Origin: Pholiota molesta
Lineage: Eukaryota > Basidiomycota > Agaricomycetes > Agaricales > Strophariaceae
DNA: 22,119 nucleotides
NCBI GenBank assembly: GCA_014925825.1
Contig: JACGCK010000462.1
Span: 1-22,119, forward strand
Reading direction: 5' to 3'
The first letter of the stretch is position 1. Every line of letters begins with the position of its first letter. Made by a program: the position numbers and the translations under genes. This document shows, in pieces, positions 1-9,258 of the stretch. Below the pieces are notes generated by a model. That model saw only the letters and a list, made by a program, of their open reading frames with translations. It ran no database searches and was not told where the DNA came from.

Positions 1-1277
1 CAGCAATTTCTTGGCTTGAGTGTCCTCATCGTCCTCATCTTCGCTGTCCTCTTCTTCACTTTCTTCGTCTTCATCATCTCCGTCACCCTCTTCGTCTCAT
101 TTTCAGCCAAAATTCTTCGTCAATATCTTTCCTCGTCTTTCATCTCTTCTTAAGTCTCCCGGTGTCTGGCCGTCTCCTAAGTCTGATATGGCAGGCGTGG
201 GGGCGTCGAGAGGGGCTTCATGTTCGATTAATTCGGAATCCGAAAGATCCGGATTGACATTTTCGAGGATATCTATGATGATGATGGTAATGAATAGTTG
301 CGTGAGAGTGAGATCAGATATTATGATAGCATACCATACTTGACTTCACTGGCCAGTGAATCTTCGTCTAGAAGTCTCTCCACTTCTTGCTCTACACTCT
401 CTATAGTCTACAACCATGTTTTAATTTTATCCGGACATAATGATGTATGACTTACTCTTCTGTTAACTCGTTTTCGGAACCGTCGTTTTCGTACGTGGTG
501 CAGCGGAGGAGTAATACCGTGGGGCCAATAAACTCGTCGATGTTGAAACCCTTTTCCTTCATGACTTGATCCTCGCTTTGAACCTTTTTATCCACGACAA
601 GCATCTTTTTAGATAACAAGTTCAGTGCATGAATTTCCAGACCAAAACAATGGTGCAACCTGACATATGTCTGCAACTTTAAACATTTGCTTGTTATCCA
701 CGGTCTTCTGAGATTCGATAACGCATGGAAGGTCAACAAGCTTTGCAGAGTACGTGTTATTTCCGATGTGAAATATAGCCCGCCGAGAATCTACAGAAAG
801 TTGAATTTAGTAAGGAACATGGGGACCTGTTGGAAAAGTACCTTTGAACTTGAACCAGACGTCATTGCCAACTTCACGGGACGCAACCGCCTTCCTCAAC
901 TTCTCGCAATCCTCTCCTGGAGGCATCCTTAGAATAAATTGCTCCTCAAATGCAAGGTCTTCATCGTCTGAATCCAACTCTCTATCGTATTGGCCCAAGA
1001 ACGACATGCCAGGAGCTTGCGACGCTGCCTTGTCGCTCAGCTTGAGCTTGAGTTTCGGTTGAAGTTTCGGCCTAGTAGATGAACGTGTCGCGCGTTCCAC
1101 ATTGTCTGCGGGTAATGCGTTACTTGAGCTTCGCAAACGCGATGTGCCTATGTTTCGTTCAGCCACATTCTTGGGTCTGCTGCCATAGAAAGCTTGAGAG
1201 TCGATTGAGCCATTTCGATTGGAAGTCGAAGGTCCTGCTTCGTTTTCATAATCATCAACGACGATAAGATCGTCCAT
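1..1277 (-). CDS. TAF7: TFIID subunit TAF7 (TAFII55 family), C-terminus off the window
   Basis: TAF7 is a TBP-associated subunit of the TFIID general transcription factor and binds TAF1. I read exons 1277-842, 790-660, 604-456, 407-335 and 272-1, with GT-AG introns of 51, 55, 48 and 62 nt. The start is the ATG at 1275-1277 (MDDLIVVDDYE). A disordered, basic N-terminal part leads into the TAFII55 domain: EEQFILRMPP, then FHIGNNTYSAKLVDLPC, VIESQKT and ICQMLVV across splice junctions, then HGITPPL and VRKRRFRK, then a glutamate-rich helix (EQEVERLLDEDSLASE). An acidic D/E/S tract (about 96-14) ending in QAKKLL is typical of the TAF7 tail. Exon 3 is one base short: the frame shifts at about 525-529, between NIDEFI and WPHGITPP. 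In exon 5 the frame meets TGA at 103-105 and 97-99. The family call is from known motifs and is firm. Whether the locus is intact depends on the indels. Confidence 0.9.
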
Positions 1278-1590
1278 AATTGGGGCGGATACCAGAGGGG
1301 TGAAGAATCGAAACTGGCTGGAAAGGCAGTTGGTATGGTGGTATGGCTTTAAGTTAAGCAGCGAAGTTGCGAACACCTGCAGTCCTGCGCTCCGAGTCGC
1401 AATTGAGTGGCTGGTCATGTGATCACTGAGTTTAGGCCTACTTAGCCTCACCGCATCCACACTTCAGAACTCCAGTATTCCTGATATTTCAATTCTTCAG
1501 GTAATATTGTATAAACGATAATTTTAAATTACAAGTATGAATTATTAGGATAGCTTGGTTAGTCATAAATCTTGCTTGTGAATGGATGCA
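1278..1590. other. intergenic, TAF7 promoter side / Sam37 3' side
   Basis: Tandem same-strand spacer of 313 bp. No recognisable RNA gene, repeat or extra ORF with family resemblance. It must hold the TAF7 promoter and the Sam37 3' end. An open frame continues upstream of the chosen TAF7 start to 1460, but it has no domain content. Confidence 0.5.
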
Positions 1591-2938
1591 TCAGTTTTCT
1601 ACCTCTTCTACTGTTTCTGACTTGACATCGCCTTCGCCGTTGTGTTCTTTAGCAGGGATCCATTCTACATATTTGGGAAGGACAACCACAAGATATGCTG
1701 CAAATGATCCAAGAACAAGACCGAAGAAACCCCAACGAAGTCGAGCATCCTTGATATCTTCAGGCGACAGTTCTCTTTTGACAGTTTTCGGTGGCCATGA
1801 TGGAACCATTGGAACGAGATCCCAGAATGAAGATAACATGGAGGTGGTTGAGACTGGCTGCTTTCCTTCCCCAAAGGCCTCATTGAATGTTCTTCTTGCG
1901 TGCGATATGAGTGTAGGATAGGACTCAGTGATGAGATCTTTGAGGAGTGTATCAGGGTAAGGTGGATCAACTAAAAGAACAATGTGGGCAGCGATAATGA
2001 CATCAACAGAGGAATGCCTATAAAATAAATTAATAGGCCGTTTCTTTTGTCGTAGAAGGTTACTAACTGGTCTTGAAAGATGAAGCTTTTGCCATCCAGT
2101 AACTCCTGATATATATCAAGCTCTGTGCGGGCCTTGTCAAGTATCTTATAAATTGTAAGAAACGAGCCAAACGTGAATTATTCGTAACACACTTTTTCTC
2201 TTTCAAATGCCCTTGAAAGCGTAGGATTTGATTTAATGTCTTCCTTTTTATTTTTAGCGGGTGTAGTATCTCTGGGGAAGGGTGAATCTACAGGAGTTTC
2301 TTCCGCGAAAGGTTTCCATAGCCCAGCAGCAAGCAGTCTTTGATGGTAACTGTCGCGTATTCTTGTCGGAACGTAGTACTTCTGTGGTACTGGAAACATA
2401 GAAGCGAGGGTGATACCAGTAAGCTTTGACCAGTTCTCTTTGTTCGAGTAGAGATAGTGGTACTAAAATGAATTATAACGAAGCAAAATGTTCGAATTGA
2501 TTCCCCGGCTCACCACAAGGTCTCCCAGGTGCGATTCGGCATGTGCCAGCCATGCAATTCGTTGTGCCTTTTCCCGGGAGAGAGATTGGCATCAAGATTG
2601 GAATTAGGATAAGTCTTTGGACCCGAAGTGCGAAGTCCTGACACATATTTCACGATCGAAGGAAACGATCCGACGGTATATTGTTCATGAACTAGGAATG
2701 GCAACTGTCCTAGTCATAGAACATTCGGTGAGCGCTCAGCAAGGGAGAGAGTCTTACTTCACACACCCGTTGGAGATGAATCTGGATTTGAACATTCCGA
2801 TATAATGAAGTTGCCTGGAACTGCTAATTGCAAGTAGAGTACCGCTGCGACACAAAGCGGGTCAAACGATGGTAGACCCCATTGACCAGGCCAGATGTGA
2901 AGGACAAGTTGAGACGAGGTGGGCAGTTTACCAGCCAT
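1591..2938 (-). CDS. SAM37: Sam37/metaxin-type subunit of the mitochondrial SAM (TOB) complex
   Basis: Sam37 (metaxin/Tom37) sits on the mitochondrial outer membrane and helps the SAM complex insert beta-barrel proteins. Exons 2938-2767, 2709-2514, 2462-2193, 2144-2068 and 2017-1591 are joined by GT-AG introns of 48-57 nt. The start ATG (2936-2938) gives MAGKLPTSSQ, then HIWPGQWGLPSFDPLCVAAV, the thioredoxin/GST-N-like metaxin start. LPFLVHEQYTVGSFPSIVKY follows. A GST-C-like part has AWLAHAESHLGDLV, YLYSNKENWSKLT and PQKYYVPTRIRDSYHQRLL. A single hydrophobic anchor near the C-terminus (WGFFGLVLGSFAAYLVVVL) fits an outer-membrane protein; the product would be about 380 aa. The summed exon length is exactly one base short of a whole number of codons: the frame must change at about 2569-2578, a run of four A and three G on the coding strand. 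Read literally, exon 2 ends in a premature stop at its 3' edge. Sam35-type metaxin is the alternative name. Confidence 0.85.
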
Positions 2939-3397
2939 GTATTCTGGATTGAAAAGGTGTTTTGATTAACAGAGTCTTCTCCCGTCTTGAGATGGGCAAC
3001 CTGTGGGCAACCAGTGTGAATGAATATTTGAATCATGTCAGTTCCTGAACGGCCCGTCATCACATACGCGTTGTTTGTCAATGTTTGTTGAGTGCAACCC
3101 AAACTCTCACAATACCTTTTAGATTGAATAATTCAAATCAAATATCAGCTAATTTTACATATCAACTTTTGTAATTTACACGATAACTAACTACACTACA
3201 ACTAATAGTATCTCTTGATGATAGCAAAGAGAGCAAAAACATACAGCGAAAGCAGACAATCAACCAAAGAAAGCAATAAACAGCATAGTTAGTATAGCAA
3301 ACGAATTTAAATAGCAGATGTAACGTTCCAAAACCGCATACGAGCATAAAATAACATACGAAATCAGACAGCTTGCAAGAAATGGCTCGCCACGGAG
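2939..3397. other. intergenic, AT-rich spacer upstream of SAM37
   Basis: 459 bp between the Sam37 start and the end of the DUF7918-like gene, both on the minus strand. Open frames here (for example 2824-3102 and 3162-3347) have no recognisable domain and overlap the real Sam37 exon in another frame. I see no RNA gene or repeat. Confidence 0.4.
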
Positions 3398-5077
3398 CTA
3401 AGCACTGGGAGGAGTGTTGGAATCGTCTCTATTAAATCCCTGGAAATTGCAAGGCGCCTTTGGATGCGAATCAAACGAGGGTTGTCCGGTCCAGCTGGAC
3501 GCCCTCTTCGATTCAGGCTGACTTTGCGAAACAGTTGCCTGAAAATTTGACATTGAGGATAGTCCTACAAAGAAGTGAATGAAAACATACAGGAGGGTTG
3601 GTCGCCGAGACAGCACGAGATTTAGAAGCTTTACGAGCGGTTGTCCTTGAACTTTTACATGACGTCGAAGCTTGATTTGAGAACTCGAAGACTCTGCGGG
3701 CGCATGATAGAGCTCCACAAATCTTGCATACGATGGATCTTCCCTATAGTTGGGAGGAAGACTGGTCAACATTTCTTGATGTACCCGATGTGATATTATC
3801 GCAGAATCAAAGGGAAGTGGCATGTCTTTACCGGAGCCCGTCGGAAAGCTGGGGGTCGCCTCTCCACCGCCAGATTGGGATAGGTAGGAGTCAACCCCCG
3901 ATTGCTGCTGAGAAAATATTGAAGTAATGGGTACATGAGATGATACTCCAGGTGTCAGGTTATCCGGAGTAGGCACATCTGAAATGTTCGCTGTCGCAAC
4001 CGTACCAGATCGTAAAGGAATCTGAGGGGGATCAATACCCTGTGTTTGGTCAGGAGATGTGTATGAGGATGTTATGAAAGTCGAGGAATGTCGTAATTTT
4101 TGCTTCTTCCTGGCAGGAGCATCATGTGCCTCCGTTGCCTCTGCACTTTGAGCTACAGGTGTCTCGCTTGGCTGGAAGAAATTTGCCAAGATGGCAGAGT
4201 TGAGATCTGTTGACCCACCGTCATGGTCATGGAATTCAAATGTTCTGCGAGGTAAATATATATAAGCATTTGATTGCGATCAAGAATAATGTTCACTCGC
4301 CTTGAGAGCGATAACGAAAAATGAATGTAACGAATGTCTTGGGTGGAGAACCAGAATGAGCGTCGTATTCGGCAGGTGCCAATTTCCAGGTAAGTGGTAA
4401 TCGAGGCTCCGTTGGCTCCTCCTCACCAAAGCTAGATGGCGGGATGGCTGTAAGTATAAGAAACGAGGCCGTCGACATTCAAACAACGCACCCAACATGA
4501 AAACCACCAATGGCTTTGCGTTTTCCTAGAAGCGCATCCGATGGCAAATGCCTTGAATCTTTAACGGGGGCAGGAGCCTCCAATCTAACACGTTTGACCT
4601 TTAGCGTTATGATCCCAGCATCCGGTGATATGTCTGTACTGGACAATCCTATAATAGCGCATTGAACATCAGTAAATGCGCAGAAAAGGAAAACAATGTA
4701 ATGCCACCACCTTCGATTTGGTCTTTAAACACAAAAGGCCTTTGTGCATTTCCTGTCACCCTCGCCCCACTTCTGCAAGCTGTGCCGACGCCATACAAGA
4801 TCTTCCCTGGCACCCTACAGCCATCCAATGTAATAAAAGTACAAATCCCAGCACTTCCATCAAGATTTGTCCACCAAACGGTGAATTTCTGGAGGAAAGC
4901 CAGAGCTGTCAGGTCCATAGACAAAGAACATCATGACGATGCACAGACCTGCCCTGCCACTCCAGCAACGAAACAGGACACAGTGTTCGTTTCGTAATCG
5001 GCGGTTACAGAGTGTTCTAGGAGGTTGACATTGTTACTTGTAATCCATGCACAGATTCCGTGATGTATCAAGGGCAT
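3398..5077 (-). CDS. DUF7918-like basidiomycete protein with disordered C-terminal tail
   Basis: Function unknown. Exons 5077-4949, 4888-4711, 4648-4492, 4431-4297 and 4244-3398 sum to 1446 nt, giving 481 aa with no frame break. The start ATG (5075-5077) gives MPLIHHGICAWITSNN. A compact beta-type region follows with CFVAGVAGQ joined to KFTVWWTNLDGSAG, FITLDGCRVPGKI, QRPFVFKDQIE, GIITLKVKRVR and TFVTFIFRYRSQGE. This layout resembles the DUF7918 domain common in Agaricomycetes; the match is from memory of the family pattern. From about residue 200 the protein is Ser/Pro/Gln/Thr-rich with a basic ARKKQKLR stretch, which could be a nuclear localisation signal. The 4432-4491 intron uses a weak TAG acceptor, chosen because the nearer CAG gives a stop. 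A further candidate intron (3539-3590) would change the C-terminus. The gene is divergent from the AP endonuclease. Confidence 0.6.
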
Positions 5078-5461
5078 CGCGTTGAAAGAGATGCAGGCAA
5101 AAAATCGGAGGCAAAAGACCAAGAAGGGGAGTATCGTCGTAATGGATGCGTTTTCCTTCGGTGCTAAGTTGTGAGGGGGAAACAAAGATAGGGCCGAAAG
5201 CACGGCACGGCGAAGGGAGCTGAGTGGCGGGAGCAAAAAAAAAACAGAAGAGATCAAAATCAGTGTGTGTGTGTGTTCAACTCCACGTGATCGTGCCACC
5301 CATTCTAATGAGGCACGTTTTACATAAACCTCTCAGACAATGCAATTCAGGTTGATCTTTCGTTGTACTCGTGTCACTAACTTGCAAGCTTGCTCTTTTC
5401 CACACTCGCGCGTCTACGGGGAAACGCTCAGCCAAACTCTCTTGTCAAATTTCTCAGCACC
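5078..5461. promoter_or_regulatory. divergent promoter between the DUF7918-like gene and the AP endonuclease
   Basis: 384 bp separate two start codons pointing away from each other. The stretch holds a poly-A run near 5236-5245 and a short GT microsatellite (about 5263-5275). It also holds a palindromic CACGTG E-box at 5284-5289, a site type bound by bHLH factors. Which gene, if either, the E-box controls is not shown by the sequence. Confidence 0.45.
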
Positions 5462-6849
5462 ATGCCTCCCAAACGTACATCGTCCAAACGCAAAGTCGAG
5501 AGTGACAACGAATCAGACCGCGAGGAAGGACCCTCGCAATCATCCAAGTCATATAAAAAGGTTCGCAAGGGAAATGGACCCGCTGCTAAAAGCACACAAC
5601 CGACCAACAAAGTCCTTCCTGTCAATATTGTCATTCCTCCGAAGCCGCCGGGAACGACGCGTATAGTCGCGTGGAATGTGTCTGGCTTCGCTGCCAGTTC
5701 GAAAAAGGTGACGCGTCTTTACTTTGGCTACCTAAATAGCTTATCTCTCCCAGGGCTTCAGCCATTATGTGGAGGCAGAAAACGCGGATGTTCTCATCAT
5801 AACAGAGACGAAGGTGTGTCTCAATCTCCGTCGCGGCTTATGTTCATCGAACAACCCTTGTTCATCATGACCTCCAATAGCTCAATCAAGCGCCAAGTGT
5901 CCCAGCTCTAAACTCGAGATATTCTCACCAATACTGGTCCGCCGCTTCTAAGAAAGGCTACGGTACGTTTCTTGTTTCGAGTGTGTTACTAGCCACTCAT
6001 CAAAGCTATCTTTAGCTGGGACTGCTGTCCTATCAAAACAAAAACCTTTGAAAGTGACAGAGGATATTCCTGGGCACCCTGATCCAGAATCAGTTAAAGG
6101 ACGCATCATCACGCTTGAATTCGAAACATGCTATCTCGTCGGTACTTACGTTGTCAACGCAGGACAGGGCTTAAAGGTAAATTGAGTATATGTAATGTAT
6201 TTCACTAATGAATCTCCGGCGGCAGACTCTTGAAGAGAAGAATATATGGAACAACCATTTCTTTGCATACATGCGAGAATTAGATAAAACGAAGCCCATT
6301 ATCTGGGCTGGTGATCTTAACGTCGCTCCAACAGAACTAGGTTTGTTCATGATTCAGCCTCTTCGATTGAGTCGCTACGAAATCTTGTCTGACTACCTCT
6401 CTTGTCAGATTTGGCTAATCCACAGTCAAATTGGAATAAAACGGCGGGATACACCGAGGCGGAGACGACAGCTTTCAAGACCTTCCTATCAGATCCCAAG
6501 GACCCTAATGCTCCTAAATTTGTCGATATCTGGAGAAAACTCCACCCCGATACGAAAGCTTACACTTACTTCTCCTACCGATTTAATGCTAGAGAAAAAG
6601 GAATAGGATGGAGACTCGATGGCAGTGAGTACATGTATATTTATCCTTGAAAAGGTCAATTAAGCATCTAAAATGAATTCTTGTAGTGGTAATAAGTGAG
6701 CGATTGGAGGAGCGTGTCAAAGCGGTATGTGTAAATCATTCCAATAGTCAAAATACTTGAACGATCTACTATAGTGCGAAATTCGAGACGAAATTTATGG
6801 CGCTTCTGACCATTGTCCTGTCGCTTTGGAGATTGAAGGAACACTATAA
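5462..6849 (+). CDS. AP endonuclease, APE1/exonuclease III family
   Basis: Apurinic/apyrimidinic endonuclease of base-excision repair: it cuts the DNA backbone 5' to abasic sites with Mg2+. Eight exons (5462-5707, 5754-5813, 5881-5962, 6016-6176, 6226-6340, 6409-6624, 6687-6724, 6775-6849) sum to 993 nt, 330 aa, with all phases closing and all introns GT-AG (46-68 nt). The start MPPKRTSSKRKV has a lysine-rich, disordered N-terminal tail that suits a nuclear protein. The EEP catalytic fold follows in order: RIVAWNVSGF, VLIITETK (metal-binding Glu), HQYWSA, KGRIITLEF, GTYVVNAGQGL (active-site Tyr), IIWAGDLNVAP (Asp/Asn), YTYFSYRFNAREKGIGWRLD, and GASDHCPVAL (Asp-His). All expected catalytic positions of human APE1 are present. 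The open frame continues upstream of the ATG to 5381. It converges with the hydrolase at 7154. Confidence 0.95.
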
Positions 6850-7153
6850 CTTTGACAACATCGATCCTCTTGAGTGTTAATGATTTGATATTACACTTGA
6901 ACACAACACTCACTCAACCCTTTAGATCACCAGCCATCGTTTCTTGACTGCGCCTTTGTACATTTTTTGCTATGTTTATGTATAACTTTTGAATTTGCCC
7001 GAGATGCTTTCTTCATCCCCAATTTTTCATAGCAAAAAAATTGCTTGGCAAGAGTTCCAAGGCACTGGGAAATATGCCATCGCCATGAAAGCATCTCCGG
7101 CAGATTGTAGAGTATGAAGGCAGATTTACATTTATATAAAAAAGGGGGCATAG
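6850..7153. other. convergent 3' region
   Basis: 304 bp between two converging gene ends. It must hold both 3' untranslated regions. I see no gene; the ORFs here lack domains. Confidence 0.5.
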
Positions 7154-8065
7154 TTACTGGGCAGAACTCGCACACCCCGTAACCCTAGCCAGAAACTCAG
7201 CAACATCGTCAATCTCCTCAGGGATCTTGAACCAGTGCCCATCGTTTTCCGCGCCTTCGTACTCCTTCCATCCGACCACCTCAAACCCAACCCCCTTTAG
7301 AGTGTCGCGAGCCTGTCGGCCGAGCCAAACATCAACCCAGACGTCGTCGATTCCGTGGCCCAACCACACCGGCGTTTTCATCACCGCGCCACTTATACTG
7401 TTATTCTCGTTCGATTTCTGCCACCCAAGAGCGGTCTTGAGCACGGCAAACGGGTTCCCTCCCACATCTTCTTCCCGCTCCTCTTCTTTTGCTGCCGTTG
7501 CGCCGAGATGATGTCTGATGTCACTGGCGAACGGGAGCCAGGTGCTCGCCCCGAAGAACCCCCCCACCCTCTGTTCCAGAGACAAGAGGGTCAGCATCCC
7601 CACCGCAGCCCCCTGCGAAATCCCCCCCAGCACAAGCCTCCCCGCATCCCCATCCAGCTTGTCGATCTCGTCTTGGATGACGGTCTTCAGGTAGGCGACA
7701 GACTCGGCGATTCCAGACGTCTGCAGTTCCTGCTTTTCAGTCGGATCGCTCAGGGAATACACCTCAAACCACGCCGCCATGTCCTCCTGGAACAGGTCGT
7801 TCCAGCTTGTCTTGGACGACGGGAAGACCCAGCGGAAGCCGGGAAACCGCTCATTCAGCGCTTTGTAATAGTCTGGACAGCTGTCGTCCCGTTCGAACAG
7901 CTCCTCGGAGAACTCTGGCCCGGTGGATCCGCGACCGTGCAGCAGGATTGCTGTGTGTGTGTGCCGCCGCCCTGCTGCTGGGTGAATTATGCTACGCAAC
8001 GGGGGGAAGCTGGAGGTGGGGTCGGTGGGTTGGGGTTGTGTGCTCGCACTCGCACTCGCACTCAT
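7154..8065 (-). CDS. phospholipase/carboxylesterase (acyl-protein thioesterase-like) alpha/beta hydrolase
   Basis: Serine hydrolase of the phospholipase/carboxylesterase family, which contains acyl-protein thioesterases and small carboxylesterases; the substrate is not predictable here. One uninterrupted exon of 303 aa from the ATG at 8063-8065. An MSASASAS leader, coded by a short CGCACT tandem repeat, precedes AILLHGRGSTGPEF (oxyanion region). Then come FPGFRWVFPSSKTSWNDLFQ, AAWFEVYSLSDP and LGGISQGAAVGML, with the nucleophile Ser in GxSxG. The acid Asp is likely in LGHGIDDVWVD and the His in ENDGHWFKIPEE, completing the triad. The insertion between GGFFGASTWLPFA and the Asp motif is larger than in APT1. 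It has no introns and a GC-rich body, unlike its multi-exon neighbours. An upstream in-frame extension to 8128 begins at TTG and is unlikely to be used. Confidence 0.9.
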   Translation of the reverse strand: MSASASASTQPQPTDPTSSFPPLRSIIHPAAGRRHTHTAILLHGRGSTGPEFSEELFERDDSCPDYYKALNERFPGFRWVFPSSKTSWNDLFQEDMAAWFEVYSLSDPTEKQELQTSGIAESVAYLKTVIQDEIDKLDGDAGRLVLGGISQGAAVGMLTLLSLEQRVGGFFGASTWLPFASDIRHHLGATAAKEEEREEDVGGNPFAVLKTALGWQKSNENNSISGAVMKTPVWLGHGIDDVWVDVWLGRQARDTLKGVGFEVVGWKEYEGAENDGHWFKIPEEIDDVAEFLARVTGCASSAQ

Positions 8066-9100
8066 TTTGTCAATCGACCGGGATGGGTTTCGTGTGTGTG
8101 CCTGGGAAGTGAAGTAATCAATAAACAATCAATGATAACCAAGGCAATCATTCATGAGGGCAGCTAGGTATCAAATAAATGTGCGAGGGAATGCCGTGAA
8201 TAATAATTAGGTGAGACTTGAGGATTCTGTGAATAAATTGTGAAGGTATGTAGGTACGTACGTAAGGGAAGCAAAGTCGGTTAATGGTCCTGGGTACGTA
8301 TTGTATGTACATACAATACCCTACGCACCTACCTACCTAGGGCGAGGGACAGTCACCCACGAATTCCCTCCAAGCAAGAGATTTTTACAATATAAATTGA
8401 CCCAATTGCTTGACTCAGACGGAATCGGTGCACTGACATCGTACAATTTCAGCATTCACGGCATTAGATGAGGCTTCGCAGGAGAAAGTCACTCCAAAAG
8501 TATATAAGATAAGATATTTTTTGCCCAGTAAGACGATCCTTCAGAAACACGATATATGTAAGTTGGATTTTAGAGCGGTATGGTTGGCGAGTGATGTTCT
8601 GAAAGTTTCAAATGTACTTAATGGTAAGCAAATGGTAAGCCTAAAGCGCGCAATACCGTATCTCGGATCATCCGGATAGTGCGATGGAAGACGAGTGGCG
8701 GACGATAAAAGAGGATAAATGTCTGCGAAGCTGAATCAGCGTCAAATGGTGAAGAGCTTGAATTGTGCTTGAATAGAATAGCGCCAACATCTTTCTCAAG
8801 CAAGTTTCAAAAGAACCAAATCCCGAGCGACAGGGCAACGACAGGGTATTGCTGTAATCGCTGGCAAGATGAAAGCTTCTTGACAGGAATCATAAAGCCT
8901 GTATCTGCCATCTGGTCCTAGATGTTTCTTTGGGGTAGTAGAGTCATCACATGTACATGGATTTCAGTCAATACTCAAGTTATCAGAAGACCAGGCCCCG
9001 GGCCAATCTTCCCATCGGAGTGCCTGAGCTGAGCGCCAACTTTTACAGAGAAGTCAAGCATTCGGAACCCGAGGCACACCATTTACAATAGCATGTATCA
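8066..9100. other. long intergenic region between the hydrolase and the first tRNA-Phe
   Basis: About 1 kb with no supportable protein gene. The only notable structure is the hairpin-rich block at 8250-8336, listed separately. The best open frame (8618-8803, minus) has no recognisable domain or splice context. The hydrolase promoter must lie at the left end. Confidence 0.45.
8250..8336. repeat. imperfect inverted repeat around a 22-nt perfect palindrome
   Basis: The left arm (8250-8267, GTAGGTACGTACGTAAGG) is nearly the reverse complement of the right arm (8320-8336, CCTACGCACCTACCTAC). Inside lies a perfect 22-nt palindrome at 8298-8319, half-site GTATTGTATGT. The block can fold into a hairpin and resembles a short MITE-like remnant. 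No coding capacity and no clear target-site duplication. Confidence 0.5.
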
Positions 9101-9173
9101 GGGGGCATAGCTCAGCTGGGAGAGCAGTAGACTGAAGTTCTAAAGGTCCTGCGTTCGATCCGCGGTGCCCCCA
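9101..9173 (+). tRNA. tRNA-Phe(GAA), copy 1
   Basis: A 73-nt intronless cloverleaf: acceptor stem GGGGGCA/TGCCCCC plus discriminator A; D arm GCTC...GAGC; anticodon loop CTGAAGT with anticodon GAA (Phe) at positions 34-36; variable AGGTC; T arm CTGCG-TTCGATC-CGCGG with one T-G wobble. The A and B box regions for RNA polymerase III are intact. The anticodon stem GTAGA/TCTAA has a G-A mismatch at its top pair (27-43). A T-rich tail directly downstream (TTCTTTTGTTCTTTTGTT) supplies the Pol III terminator. Confidence 0.95.
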
Positions 9174-9175
9174 TT

Positions 9176-9193
9176 CTTTTGTTCTTTTGTTAC
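9176..9193 (+). terminator. Pol III T-rich terminator of tRNA-Phe copy 1
   Basis: Two TTTT runs within 20 nt of the tRNA end, the usual RNA polymerase III stop signal. The same tail follows copy 2. Confidence 0.7.
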
Positions 9194-9258
9194 CCAATTC
9201 CGCGATGAGCAATGTCAAAGTATGCAGACTGCTCATATAAGGATAAATTAACGTCAAG

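Noticed and set aside
20..343. Serine-rich plus-strand open frame
   Set aside because: It is the antisense shadow of the acidic Asp/Glu/Ser tract of TAF7.
500..535. Programmed ribosomal frameshifting in TAF7
   Set aside because: No slippery heptamer or downstream structure is evident, and similar one-base losses in unrelated genes favour a sequence artefact.
1278..1460. N-terminal extension of TAF7
   Set aside because: The added residues look like leader sequence without conserved motifs. The internal ATG at 1277 starts an acidic, TAF7-like N-terminus.
4931..5299. N-terminal extension of the DUF7918-like protein
   Set aside because: The upstream frame is low-complexity promoter sequence including a GT microsatellite. 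The domain begins right after the ATG at 5077.
7355..8167. Long plus-strand open frame (270 codons) over the hydrolase
   Set aside because: GC-rich antisense shadow. The minus strand carries the complete catalytic motifs, and the plus frame has no domain.
8618..8803. Small minus-strand open frame
   Set aside because: 61 codons, no family resemblance, no promoter or splice support.
9101..9200. tRNA-derived SINE
   Set aside because: Both copies are intact cloverleaves with Pol III tails and no unrelated body or poly-A tail.
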